Source: Oscillospiraceae bacterium | GTDB taxonomy: Bacteria; Bacillota_A; Clostridia; Oscillospirales; Ruminococcaceae | DNA: 30,391 nucleotides | Direction of reading: 5' to 3' | Assembly (NCBI GenBank): GCA_017523995.1 | Contig: JAFWUX010000221.1 | Location: 1 to 30,391 of the forward strand | Shown: positions 16,339 to 24,195 of the stretch, one piece after another | How the letters are laid out: each line of letters starts with the position of its first letter | How positions within the stretch are numbered: the first letter of the stretch is position 1 | Made by a program: the position numbers and the translations under genes | Notes under the pieces: generated by a model | Told to the model about the DNA's origin: nothing | The model's input: the letters and a program-made list of their open reading frames with translations, nothing else | Databases searched by the model: none

Positions 16339-16650
16339 ATGGCACAGGTTAGCTTTCGGATCGACGAAGATCTCAAGCAGCGGGCAGAGCGCGCACTGGA
16401 CGAAATGGGACTGACCATGTCCGCGGCGATCACCGTATTTTTGACAAAGGTCGCGCGGGAACGACGCATCCCGTTTGAGATCAGCGCAGCACCGTCTGCG
16501 GGAAGAACGCCGGCTGCGATCGGCAGTCTGACAAAAGAGGAATTTGACGCCGAAATGGAAAAGAGCATGGACGACATCCGCAGCGGGCGGGTGTATCCGG
16601 AAGACGCGGTCGCCGAGGAAATGCAAAACGGATCTCCGATGCATATATGA
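16339..16650 (+). CDS. RelB/DinJ-family antitoxin (altered C-terminus)
   Basis: 103 residues. The ribbon-helix-helix N-terminus is clear: AQVSFRIDEDLKQRAERALDEMGLTMSAAI, with the strand and two helices at residues 2-40. It would bind its own operator and neutralise a RelE/ParE-type toxin. The last about 8 residues (QNGSPMHI) are abnormal. They are codons of the toxin reading frame read out of frame, because a deletion has joined the antitoxin end to the toxin start. DNA binding should be intact, while the toxin-binding tail is probably changed. Confidence 0.85.
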   Translation: MAQVSFRIDEDLKQRAERALDEMGLTMSAAITVFLTKVARERRIPFEISAAPSAGRTPAAIGSLTKEEFDAEMEKSMDDIRSGRVYPEDAVAEEMQNGSPMHI

Positions 16651-16912
16651 ATATATTGCGTTCAGCTTATCGGAGCCGGAAACGGCTGCCGGTCAGGTGC
16701 GCGCGATCATGAATGCAATCCGCAGTCCGGATGAAATGCCGATGCGGTTCCGGCAGTATGAAAATGAGCCGTGGTTTTCGCAGGGTGTCCGCATACTCCC
16801 GGTCAGCAGATATGTCATTTTCTATCTGCCGCAGGAAGATCGCCGCGCGGTCAGCACCATGCGCATCATGTACGGCGGCAGGGATCTTGCAAAGCAGTTA
16901 TCCGAAACATAA
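16625..16912 (+). pseudogene. RelE/ParE-type toxin lacking its N-terminus
   Basis: The frame encodes DLRCIYEYIAFSL...RILPVSRYVIFYL...VSTMRIMYGGRD, the body and C-terminal strands of the RelE/ParE family. Normal members start about 12-15 residues earlier with a beta strand and their own ATG. Here the frame runs back into the antitoxin gene without an ATG; the only upstream initiator is a TTG at 16544 that would add about 25 unrelated residues. A small deletion at about 16620-16640 is the simplest reading. The toxin is probably silent or inactive. A functional protein from a rare start cannot be excluded. Confidence 0.75.
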
Positions 16913-16938
16913 AGCGGTATCTCCGGCAGGGATGCCGC

Positions 16939-17001
16939 TTATCTGTTTATGCGGTTTATCGTGTTTATTCAGATTACCGGATAATTCCATATTACCGTTA
17001 T
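16939..17001 (+). repeat. Seven units of the 9-bp TTATCCGGA-type repeat
   Basis: Units such as TTATCTGTT, TATGCGGTT, TATCGTGTT, TATTCAGAT and TACCGGATA follow in unbroken 9-base register. This is the same degenerate family as the large array at 22310-22660. It is preceded by an AAGCGG/CCGCTT stem-loop (16912-16942) just after the toxin remnant. Confidence 0.65.
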
Positions 17002-17212
17002 CATGCAGACAGCATTCGCAGCACTCCCCTGCCCTGCCGCTGCATCATCAGACTGCATGCAAATGATCCCCGATCCGGAACATGGCATTTCCGGTCGATG
17101 CAAAATCGCCGCGGTGCAGAATATCTAAAAAACGCAAGCCGGAACATGCATATTCCGGCGGAATCGGACGATCAAAGCAGAAAAGCGCGTATTTTCGCGG
17201 CTGCAAAATTCA

Positions 17213-17336
17213 TTTTTAGCACCTAAACGCATTTTCGCAAAATGTAAAATTGCGTTTTGCTGCTAATTTTTTTGTCAGTTTTTAGCACCTAAACGCAATT
17301 TACCAAAATGTAAAATTGCGTTTTGCTGCTAATTTT
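17213..17336. repeat. Two tandem iteron-like inverted pairs (66-bp unit)
   Basis: TTAGCACCTAAACGCA at 17216-17231 and 17282-17297 is each followed, 35 bases later start to start, by the inverted form TGCGTTTTGCTGCTAA (17251-17266, 17317-17332). The two units are 66 bases apart. The same pair with the same 35-base spacing recurs at 24555-24605 on the other side of the replication module. Confidence 0.85.
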
Positions 17337-17370
17337 CGACAGCGGGCAGTACCCGCCTCAGCTTGTATAT

Positions 17371-17740
17371 AAAGTGTCTCCGACGGATTTCTAATGAGGG
17401 CTCCGCCCTCAAACTCCTGCTTAAGGGCTGATAGCCCTTAAGAATCCCATTTTGTGTGATAATAAAAAATATATGTATTTGCTTGTTTTTCGCAAAAATG
17501 GGATTCCAAAGGGACAGTGTCCCTTTGGCGGGCTTGGTGAGTTTGCTTGCAAACTCATAGCGAAGCGTGCGCGCAGCCCATTCTAAATCATCGCGTTAGC
17601 GATACCTTTCCCGACAGACTGGGGCGGACAGTGTCCGCCTCCAATCCCCTCCGGAGTGCAGCGGCGTTGCTCTCCCATGTTTCGTTACTGCACGCCGCTA
17701 GTCGCGGCTTCTGTGATGAAATTGCTCCCAATCTGTTTCT
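17371..17740. repeat. Long composite palindromic repeat upstream of the primase gene
   Basis: Modules in order: TGTCTCCGACGGATTT, GAGGGC/GCCCTC (17396-17410), TTAAGGGCT/AGCCCTTAA (17421-17441), AATCCCATTT with its distant partner AAATGGGATT, AAAGGGAC/GTCCCTTT (17506-17528), GAGTTTGC/GCAAACTC (17539-17556), ATCGC/GCGAT (17590-17603), GGCGGACA/TGTCCGCC (17623-17639) and a ~100-base tail with GCGGCGT/ACGCCGC arms. The first ~160 bases match 30217-30378, and the tail matches 2894-3004 inverted. No gene is seen here; the gap 16913-17835 otherwise holds only repeats and the primase promoter. Confidence 0.85.
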
Positions 17741-17763
17741 TTTGAAAAATACGCACTCTCCCA

Positions 17764-17792
17764 TTGCACTTTTCGGCTCAATGTGCTATAAT
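17764..17792 (+). promoter_or_regulatory. Promoter of the primase-helicase gene
   Basis: TTGCAC (17764-17769), a 17-base spacer and TATAAT (17787-17792). It excludes the longer in-frame start at 17764. AGGAGGAAGG (17818-17827) is the ribosome site for the ATG at 17836. Confidence 0.8.
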
Positions 17793-17835
17793 ATGGGTAA
17801 CACAAGCCCCGAAATCAGGAGGAAGGACGCGAAAA

Positions 17836-19839
17836 ATGGAACTCGAAGCGATCAAGCAAATGCTGCCGGACTACCTCGCGCGCATTTCCGTGCGGGAGCG
17901 CACCGGTCTTTATCACTGCCCGCTCTGCGGCAGCGGCACACACCGTGGCGCGCAGTCCACAGGCGCATTTTCTGTGTACAACAACAATACGCAGTGGCAT
18001 TGCTTTGCCTGCAACGAGAGCGGCGACATTTTCTCGCTGATCGGGCTCGTCGAGCACCTCGACACGTTCCCGCAGCAATTGCAGTTCGCTTCGGAGCTGT
18101 TCGGCATTCCCCTGCCCGATTCCGGCAAAAATCATGAGAAAAAACAACCGCCTGCGAAGTCCCCTGCCCCGTCGCCTGCGCCTGCCGCAGCAGAACCGCA
18201 GCACGATTTTCATGCGTATATCACCGCATGCATGCAGGATGTTTCCAAGACCGATTATTGGACGAAGGTACGCGGCTTTTCGCCGGAAGTGATCCGCCGT
18301 TTTCATCTCGGATATGACAAAGAAAAACAGGTCGTCGTGATCCCCTATGACAGTGGGCACACCTACTATCTGACGCGCAGCATCCGCGGAAAATCGTTCC
18401 GCAAGCCGAATGTACAGAATGCCGGAACGGAACCGATCTATCACAAGGACGCGCTCTATCAGAACCGCTATCCCTGCTTTGTCTGCGAATCGCCGATCGA
18501 CGCAATTTCGATCATGTCCGCAGGCGATTTTCAGGCGGTCGCGGTCGGCGGCACAGGCTCGCGCAAGCTGATCCAGCAATTTGAGCAGAAAAAGCCGCTC
18601 TGCCCGCTGATCCTGAGCTTTGATGCGGATGATGCGGGACGAAAGGCATCCGCGGTGCTGGCGGATGAACTGCGAAAACTCGGCATTCCGTTCACCGAAG
18701 CGGACTATGATCTGACCGCATTTGCGGAAGATCTGCGCAAAGATCCGAACGATTTTTTTCGCAGCGATGCGGCAGCATTTGCCCGTCAGCTCGCGCAGAA
18801 TGCGGACGCCGTCATGCGATCCGTGCATGCAGACCGCGACGAATCGCGCCGCAGCAATGAGACATGTACAGGTGCGTTCCGGCTCGCGGGATTTCTGGAC
18901 AGCATCCACGGTGCAAAGGCGCAGGAAGCGATCGCGACCGGATTTGCGGATCTGGACAAAGCATTGGACGGCGGACTGTTCGCGGGACTGTATATTCTCG
19001 GCGCGGTGTCATCGCTCGGAAAAACGACGTTTCTGCTGCAAATGGCTGACCAGATCGCTGCCGGCGGGACGGATGTGCTCTATTTTTCGCTGGAAATGTC
19101 AGCGAACGAGCTGATCGCAAAAAGCGTCAGCCGGCAGACGTATCAGCTCTGCGGCGGCGATGTGAAAATGGCAAAAACGGTGCGCGGCATCACCACAAAA
19201 AGCCGTTATCCGGGCTATTCCGGCGCGGAATGGAAGCTGATAGATCAGGCTGTGCTCGCCTATCAGAAATACGCGGATAAGCTGTATTATTACGAGGGCA
19301 TCGGGGATCTCGGCGTGCGGGAGATCCGGCAGAAAACCGAGGAGCATATGCGCCTGACCGGACGCACGCCGGTCGTCATGATCGACTATCTGCAAATCAT
19401 GGCGCCGTATGACATGCGCGCGAGCGATAAGCAGAACACGGACAAGGCGATTCTGGAATTAAAGCGCATGAGCCGCGACTGCGGGCTGCCGGTGTTCGTG
19501 ATCTCCAGCCTGAACCGCGAAAGTTACAGCATCGGTGAGATCGAAATGCGCGCGTTCAAGGAGTCCGGCGCGATCGAATACGGCTCGGATGTGCTCATGG
19601 GCTTGCAGGTGCAGGGCATGGACGAGAAGCAGGACAATCAGAAGAAAATTGCGCAGGAAAAGCAGCACGCGATCCGGAATGTTGAGGTGAAGATCCTGAA
19701 AAACCGCAACGGTCAGACCGGCGACAAGATCGGGCTGCGGTATTACGCGCTGTTCAATTGCTTCGAGCGCGATGAGCAGTACGTCTGCAATCAGATCATC
19801 GGCAGCATCCGCACCGACGACTTCGAGCCGGCACGGTGA
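17836..19839 (+). CDS. Primase-helicase fusion (zinc finger, TOPRIM, DnaB-type helicase)
   Basis: 667 residues. A zinc-binding primase finger has Cys28, Cys31, Cys56 and Cys59 (a CxxC-CxxC variant of CHC2). A Pro/Ala-rich linker lies at ~103-125. A TOPRIM domain carries Glu218 in CESPID and Asp263/Asp265 in FDADDAG. A DnaB-type RecA helicase domain has Walker A GAVSSLGKTT (389-398) and VVMIDYLQIM as its Walker B strand. The order is that of phage T7 gp4, so one protein can unwind DNA and lay primers at a plasmid or phage fork. Next to an initiator-like gene and parA it indicates autonomous replication of the element. The start at 17836 follows from the promoter and ribosome site. Confidence 0.93.
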   Translation: MELEAIKQMLPDYLARISVRERTGLYHCPLCGSGTHRGAQSTGAFSVYNNNTQWHCFACNESGDIFSLIGLVEHLDTFPQQLQFASELFGIPLPDSGKNHEKKQPPAKSPAPSPAPAAAEPQHDFHAYITACMQDVSKTDYWTKVRGFSPEVIRRFHLGYDKEKQVVVIPYDSGHTYYLTRSIRGKSFRKPNVQNAGTEPIYHKDALYQNRYPCFVCESPIDAISIMSAGDFQAVAVGGTGSRKLIQQFEQKKPLCPLILSFDADDAGRKASAVLADELRKLGIPFTEADYDLTAFAEDLRKDPNDFFRSDAAAFARQLAQNADAVMRSVHADRDESRRSNETCTGAFRLAGFLDSIHGAKAQEAIATGFADLDKALDGGLFAGLYILGAVSSLGKTTFLLQMADQIAAGGTDVLYFSLEMSANELIAKSVSRQTYQLCGGDVKMAKTVRGITTKSRYPGYSGAEWKLIDQAVLAYQKYADKLYYYEGIGDLGVREIRQKTEEHMRLTGRTPVVMIDYLQIMAPYDMRASDKQNTDKAILELKRMSRDCGLPVFVISSLNRESYSIGEIEMRAFKESGAIEYGSDVLMGLQVQGMDEKQDNQKKIAQEKQHAIRNVEVKILKNRNGQTGDKIGLRYYALFNCFERDEQYVCNQIIGSIRTDDFEPAR

Positions 19840-19841
19840 GT

Positions 19842-19925
19842 AAAAGGTATCGCTTCGCGATGATTAGGAATGGGCTGCGCGCCCAAACTGCGCCAAAGGG
19901 ATGAAATCCCTTTGGAATCCCGTTA
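19842..19925. repeat. Palindromic cassette after the primase stop
   Basis: It starts 3 bases after the stop codon: AAAGGTATCGC/GCGATGATT (19843-19865), GGGC-TGCGC-GCCC (19872-19884) and AAAGGGAT/ATCCCTTT (19893-19915), then AATCCCGTTATGAT. This is the same order of modules as after the stop codon at 2769, but with a changed loop in the GGGC hairpin, keeping pairing. Confidence 0.85.
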
Positions 19926-19941
19926 TGATATCATGAAATTG

Positions 19942-19974
19942 CCCCGAAGCGATGATTCGTTTCGGGGTATTTTT
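19942..19974 (+). terminator. Terminator of the primase-helicase gene
   Basis: CCCCGAAGCGA pairs with TCGTTTCGGGG (one G-T pair) across a 4-base loop and is followed by TATTTTT. The next about 140 bases (19980-20118) hold no gene I can support. Confidence 0.85.
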
Positions 19975-20118
19975 CAGGCGCACAAAATCACCCACTGCGA
20001 AGCGGATTCTTCTTTGAAGAAATACAAATGCGATATCATTCTGACATTCATCCCGTCAAACACAAAACAGACATACACCGACGAACACAAGCACCATAAA
20101 AATGAATCATCAAAAATG

Positions 20119-20160
20119 ATCGTCCCGAAGCGATTGTACTGCACTTCGGGACGATTTTAT
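20119..20160. terminator. Bidirectional terminator between primase and initiator-like genes
   Basis: ATCGTCCCGAAG (20119-20130) pairs perfectly with CTTCGGGACGAT (20144-20155). TTTTAT follows on the plus strand and CATTTTTG on the minus strand, so it can stop transcription from both convergent genes. Confidence 0.8.
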
Positions 20161-20164
20161 ATCA

Positions 20165-20245
20165 TATAACGGGATTCCAAAGGGATACAATCCCTTTGGT
20201 CAGGTTTGGGCTGAAAGCCCATTCAAAATCCGTCGGAGACACATT
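20165..20245. repeat. Palindromic cassette after the initiator-like gene
   Basis: Read from the minus-strand stop codon it runs TGTCTCCGACGGATTTTGAA, GGGCTTTCAGCCC (20208-20220), an AAAGGGAT/ATCCCTTT hairpin (20177-20199) and AATCCCG. It joins the entry module used at 17371 and 30217 to the hairpins used at 2769 and 19842. Confidence 0.85.
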
Positions 20246-21726
20246 TATTCCGCCGGATTCGCCTTATCATTCTTCTTTCCCCCATGCGGGAACGAAAACA
20301 CGATCGAATCGACATTCTTGACAGACGGGATCACAGAAGAATCGTCCGGATCCGGCAGCGCAATATCGACATAACGCTCAAGCAGATAAGTCTGCTCGCG
20401 CAAGATTCTCCAAGTCGCTTCAAACGTCCGTTTCAGCAGCGTCGTCTTGTTTTTCGCCTGCGCCATACGCTGTTCCAGCAGCGGGTTGCGCTCGATCAGC
20501 GTTTTCGCAGAGATATGCGGCGTCTGGTCACCGCACTGCTCGATCAGCTGCACAATGATCATGACGTTCTCAACTGCGGTTTTATTGCGCTCCTTGACGA
20601 TCGAGGTTTTGATCAGAAAAGAATGCGTCGGAATGCGCACCGGATCGCCGCGGCGCGTCAGCCTCGGTTCACCGTTTTTCTTCTGCCGAATTGCAAGCTT
20701 ATACACTGTTTTTATGACCATATTCATATACGGCGAGCTGAACGAGACCGTGTTTTTCTTGTCGTCATAGCCCTCGAAATTCAGCACCGGATAAAGCGAC
20801 TGCGAGGGCTTTCCGTTGCGTGTTCCGTGCATAATTCCGACAATATTGTGGAAGCTCTGCACGGTATCAATGATGCGCTGAATGCCTGCCTTGTTGAGGT
20901 TGCGCTGCAAGCCCATGCTCTCCGCAAGATCAGGCACATAAAGCGTGATGACGTCGCGGATCTGCTGACAATTTGTCTTTTCAAATTCGGTCAGAATGAT
21001 CGAATAAAAGATGCGCAGCATGCCAAGATCAATGGACTCAATGCCCTCATTTGTAACCATATTTTGCAGCTGCACCTCGGAGACCGGCTGGATCTCATTG
21101 CCGATAAAATACATCCTGCCGTCCGAGAATTTCAGCCCGTCCGTCGATGCAAGCGGCTGCATATAAGCATTGCCGAACGGCTTCAAACTCATGATATTGG
21201 TATAATTTTGCATTGTCGGGATCGCGAGCTGCGCAGGGATCTCACGCACGGCATTTTCCGCCTGCGCCTTCGTGCGGTAGGGTGAAGAAAACGCGATGCG
21301 CCGCATGCAAAATTCCAACAATCTTGCAACATGAAAAGCCGACAGAAAGCGGAACATTGCCGGCGCAGGCTCCCCTGCCAGCTCCGCAAATTCATCGTCC
21401 GAAAGATAGTCCTGACTACGCAGATATGCAAGATCATCGGGTTCGAGTTCCTGCAAAAAAAGCGCGCGTTTTTCGCCTGTATCAATCTGATTTGTGATCA
21501 TCCCGAACTGCTGCACATAGATCAGCATGGATGTGCAGGACAGCAGAAATTCCTTGCTGTTATAATCTTGTTGCGGTGATAAAACGATCGCAAGAAAACC
21601 CGAAATTTCGAGCACAGCCGGATTCAGCGCGATCTGCTCCGCATAGCCGTGCAGGATTTCCAGAATTTTGGCTTCCTCGTCCGGCGTAGGCAGCGGCGGG
21701 ATCAGCATGCCATGTTCAGAAGTCAT
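20245..21726 (-). CDS. Putative replication initiator-like protein (family not recognised)
   Basis: 493 residues, soluble, no signal peptide. AAAGGGG lies 8 bases before the ATG at 21726. Residues ~225-340 contain helix-turn-helix-like segments (EFEKTNCQQIRDVITLYVP; NLNKAGIQRIIDTVQSF) followed by strands (SLYPVLNFEGYDDKKNTVSF), a winged-helix look. A second helical basic part (~390-450) is rich in Arg and Lys. This pattern and its place, 30 bases after a ribbon-helix-helix gene and near parA and iteron-like repeats, suggest a plasmid initiator binding the TTAGCRNCTAAACGCA sites. That assignment is inference; no motif proves it. Alternatives are a partition accessory or a regulator. Confidence 0.55.
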   Translation of the reverse strand: MTSEHGMLIPPLPTPDEEAKILEILHGYAEQIALNPAVLEISGFLAIVLSPQQDYNSKEFLLSCTSMLIYVQQFGMITNQIDTGEKRALFLQELEPDDLAYLRSQDYLSDDEFAELAGEPAPAMFRFLSAFHVARLLEFCMRRIAFSSPYRTKAQAENAVREIPAQLAIPTMQNYTNIMSLKPFGNAYMQPLASTDGLKFSDGRMYFIGNEIQPVSEVQLQNMVTNEGIESIDLGMLRIFYSIILTEFEKTNCQQIRDVITLYVPDLAESMGLQRNLNKAGIQRIIDTVQSFHNIVGIMHGTRNGKPSQSLYPVLNFEGYDDKKNTVSFSSPYMNMVIKTVYKLAIRQKKNGEPRLTRRGDPVRIPTHSFLIKTSIVKERNKTAVENVMIIVQLIEQCGDQTPHISAKTLIERNPLLEQRMAQAKNKTTLLKRTFEATWRILREQTYLLERYVDIALPDPDDSSVIPSVKNVDSIVFSFPHGGKKNDKANPAE

Positions 21727-21756
21727 TCAAAAAGCCCCTTTCCGAGTCGGCGCGGA

Positions 21757-22176
21757 TCAGCGCTCAATTTTTTCGAGAATCGTTTTGCCGGCTGCGCGAT
21801 ACTGCCGCTCAACATCGAGCAGCGCATTTTCAAGCAGTTCATTGACAACGTCCTTGATCTCGCGGCGCTCAGTATAGGCGTAATCTTTGAGCTTTTTCAG
21901 CAGATCCTTTCTCATAATGAAAGTCGCGCGAATGAAAGCATCCGGATCCGCTTTGACAGGTTCCGGCTGCACCGTCTGCACCGGTTTTGCAGGCGCAGAT
22001 TCCGCGGATTCCTGCTTTCCGGCACGCTTTTTCTGCGCCGGTGCAGGCTTATCCGCCGATTTTTTCGTCTGTTTTTTTGCAGATTCTTTTTTCGGTGCAG
22101 GCGATTTTTCGTCCTGCTCCGGCTGCCGGAACAGCGGATTTGCGTCCAGCGGATTCGATTCCAGTTTGAAAGCCAT
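21757..22176 (-). CDS. Ribbon-helix-helix DNA-binding protein, probable ParA partner (ParG/Omega-like)
   Basis: 139 residues. AAAAGGAG lies 7 bases before the ATG at 22176. Residues 1-~80 are a disordered Lys/Ala/Pro/Glu-rich tail. Residues ~82-130 form a ribbon-helix-helix domain: strand IRATFIMRKDLLKKLKDYA, then helix two (IKDVVNELLENALLD). Small proteins with a flexible basic N-terminus and such a fold serve as centromere-binding partners of ParA ATPases in type Ib partition, where the tail stimulates the ATPase. It is cotranscribed with the initiator-like gene and separated from parA by the 9-bp repeat region, a likely binding site. The role is inferred from fold and context. Confidence 0.7.
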   Translation of the reverse strand: MAFKLESNPLDANPLFRQPEQDEKSPAPKKESAKKQTKKSADKPAPAQKKRAGKQESAESAPAKPVQTVQPEPVKADPDAFIRATFIMRKDLLKKLKDYAYTERREIKDVVNELLENALLDVERQYRAAGKTILEKIER

Positions 22177-22309
22177 ATTTTTTCTCCTTTTCTAATCGTA
22201 CATATTGGAAAAATTTCGAGTCCCCTGCCCTGCTGATTTCGTGCAGCGGACTGCTGTTTTCGTTTATGATCCGGATATCCGCAATGCAGAAACAGCGTAT
22301 TTGCAAGGC

Positions 22310-22660
22310 TTATCCGGTTTACTCAAATTACCCGATTGATTCGGTACATTCTATTTATTCGGCTTATTCTGATTCTCCATGTTATCCGGATGATTTGGAT
22401 TATTCTGGATATCCGGTTTCCTGAAATTATCTGCTTTGCTCGGATTACTCAGTTTATTGAATTTATCGTATTTATCTAACAGTCCCTAGTTATTCAGCTT
22501 ATCCGGAATTTCAAATAAACTTGTATTATCAGGATTATTCAGACTATTCGATTTCTTTGGATTATCCGGATTACTCGATAATCTAAGATTATCTGAATTA
22601 TTGCAGATATCCGAATTATTCGTCTTATCCAGTTTACAGGAATTATTCGTATTGCGCATT
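22310..22660 (+). repeat. Array of 39 degenerate 9-bp units (TTATCCGGA)
   Basis: 351 bases divide exactly into 39 units of 9 with no insertion or deletion. Examples: TTATCCGGT (22310), TTATCCGGA (22382, 22499, 22562), TTATTCAGA (22535), TTACTCGAT (22571) and TTATTCGTC (22616). Positions 1-3 (TTA) and 5-6 (C/T, C) are the best kept. It lies upstream of the ribbon-helix-helix gene and points towards parA. It is a candidate centromere (parS) or initiator-binding region. The open frame across it is a by-product of the period being a multiple of three. Confidence 0.9.
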
Positions 22661-23264
22661 ATGAACGCATACAATATAGAAAACATAATACAGCAACCGA
22701 GAAACGGTCTGAATCACATCGCTGCCAGCACAATGAATAAAAATCACAGGCTGCATACCAGCGGCATAGCATCAGTTATACCGGTAAACCGAATACACCA
22801 GATCATTCAATATTACGAAGCATCACTGATAGCCTGAAATTCACACTGTCACAGAAGGAAAATGCGCGGGCGCAGATGCGACGGTAAACGGTGTATACTT
22901 GGTTTACTGGATAATGCAAGATTATCAAGAAAGCCAACCGTTCAGCAAGATGCGCAGTGATGCGCAAACACCCATGCTTCACAACAGGGGACGGCAAAGA
23001 ATCCTAATCATAACCGGAATAATCCCAATAAGTTCGGTTTTCTTGATGTACCGAAATTTCTCGATAATCTTAGTAACCCACCAATGAATGTATACGAGCA
23101 ACAAACATGTTCAAGCACCGATAAGTCCACAGTAACCATGGTAAACAGAGTTTACCGAATAATCTGTGCGGAAAGAAGCATTGAGAGAATCCGCGTAAAT
23201 TCGCGTTTTCACTGCTGGTCACGATGATAGGGCAGGGGAGTATAAACGAAAAACACAAACGAAT
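22661..23264. other. Gene-free stretch with scattered 9-bp units
   Basis: No supported gene. Short runs in 9-base phase, mostly in the opposite orientation to the main array, are visible near 22755-22800 (ACCGGTAAACCGAATACACC), 22887-22935 and 23005-23075 (CCGGAATAA, TCTCGATAA). The rest looks like decayed copies. Two GATGCGCAG/GATGCGCAA half-repeats lie near 22950. Confidence 0.55.
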
Positions 23265-23345
23265 GATAATCTGAATAAACCAGATCCTACAGATAATCCG
23301 GAGAAGCCGGATAATCAAATGTTATCAGGTAAACCGAATAAACGA
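23265..23345 (-). repeat. Nine 9-bp units in inverted orientation
   Basis: GATAATCTG, AATAAACCA, GATCCTACA, GATAATCCG, GAGAAGCCG, GATAATCAA, ATGTTATCA, GGTAAACCG and AATAAACGA follow in exact register and end just before the parA stop. They are the reverse complement of the TTATCCGGA family, so the region between the ribbon-helix-helix gene and parA is framed by inverted blocks. Confidence 0.8.
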
Positions 23346-23349
23346 ATGC

Positions 23350-24114
23350 TTATGCACCCTCGCGGCGGATAATTTCCGCAGCAATATTGGTATAAGCCTC
23401 GGCACCGGGGGAATGCGGCGCGTAAGCGATCACGTCCTTGCCGAAGGTCGGCGCCTCGGCGATCTTGGAATTATAGCGCACAACGTCCGGGAACAGCTCG
23501 TCCGCAAATTTCTCGCGGATCGCGTCGTAAATCGACTTGTCAAGGCTGCGCCGCGAGTCGTAGAGCGTCACGATGACACCGGTGATTTTAAGCGCGGGAT
23601 TCATGCGCCGGCGGACGATATCGACCGTCTGCATGAGCTGCATGATGCCGTCGAGCGGCATGTACTGCGCCGCGACAGGGATCACGATGCCGTCGGACGC
23701 GGTCAGCGCCATGAGCGTGAGGATCGAGAGGCTGGGGGAGCAGTCGATCAGCGCGTAGTCGTAGGCGTCCTGCAGCGGTTCGAGCGCCTCACGGAGAATG
23801 AAGTCTCTGCCGGCAGCACCGATCAGCTCGATCTCTGCGCCGGAAAGCCGGATATCGCCGGGCAGCAGATCCGGAACGTCCTCGCGCCGGATCAAGGCTT
23901 CCTCGGCAGTCGCTTTTCCGGAAAGAACCTCGCTGACAGTCGGTGCGGTCTGCGGCAACTGTGTGACGCCCGCGCTCTTGGTCAGGCTGCCCTGCGCGTC
24001 CATATCAACGAAAAGCACGCGTTTGCCTGCATTTTGCAGCGCTGCGCCGATGTTCAGGCAGGAAGTCGTCTTGCCGACGCCGCCTTTCTGATTGACAAAA
24101 CAAAGCGTTTTCAT
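23350..24114 (-). CDS. parA: ParA/Soj-family partition ATPase
   Basis: 254 residues from the ATG at 24114. AAAGGAG precedes it by 11 bases; the in-frame ATG at 24141 lies upstream of that ribosome site. The deviant Walker A motif QKGGVGKTT is at residues 9-17, Walker A' is VDMDAQGS (~36-43) and Walker B is YALIDCSPSLS (~118-128). The short form without an N-terminal helix-turn-helix is type Ib or chromosomal Soj-like. It drives segregation of the replicon on nucleoid DNA with a centromere-binding partner, here probably the ribbon-helix-helix protein, since no ParB with a ParB/Srx domain is present. It has its own promoter. Confidence 0.92.
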   Translation of the reverse strand: MKTLCFVNQKGGVGKTTSCLNIGAALQNAGKRVLFVDMDAQGSLTKSAGVTQLPQTAPTVSEVLSGKATAEEALIRREDVPDLLPGDIRLSGAEIELIGAAGRDFILREALEPLQDAYDYALIDCSPSLSILTLMALTASDGIVIPVAAQYMPLDGIMQLMQTVDIVRRRMNPALKITGVIVTLYDSRRSLDKSIYDAIREKFADELFPDVVRYNSKIAEAPTFGKDVIAYAPHSPGAEAYTNIAAEIIRREGA

Positions 24115-24149
24115 GGTCAGGATTTCTCCTTTATAGGTCATTTTCCTTT

Positions 24150-24179
24150 ATTTTACCACACTTCCGGTGCGTTTGTCAA
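24150..24179 (-). promoter_or_regulatory. Promoter of parA
   Basis: On the minus strand TTGACA (24174-24179), an 18-base spacer and TAAAAT (24150-24155). Units of the 9-bp repeat begin about 15 bases upstream of the -35, so a repeat-binding protein could also control parA. Confidence 0.7.
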
Positions 24180-24195
24180 TACGAGTAAACCAAAT

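Noticed and set aside
17764..17835. Longer N-terminus for the primase-helicase
   Set aside because: It would start at the -35 of the promoter; AGGAGGAAGG and an ATG at 17836 fit better.
17547..18137. 196-codon plus-strand frame overlapping the primase start
   Set aside because: Composed of intergenic repeats and an out-of-frame reading of the primase gene.
19870..20169. 99-codon plus-strand frame after the primase
   Set aside because: Runs through a palindromic cassette and two terminators; no ribosome site or protein-like pattern.
22310..22660. CRISPR array
   Set aside because: Units are 9 bp, contiguous and degenerate, with no unique spacers of constant length and no cas genes.
22486..22686. 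66-codon Asn/Asp/Pro-rich frame on the minus strand
   Set aside because: Explained by the 9-bp repeat, whose period is a multiple of three and keeps one frame nearly open; no ribosome site and flanking stops in the same repeats.
20245..24114. Integrated prophage
   Set aside because: Apart from the phage-like primase-helicase there is no integrase, capsid, terminase or lysis gene in the window; plasmid partition genes explain it better.
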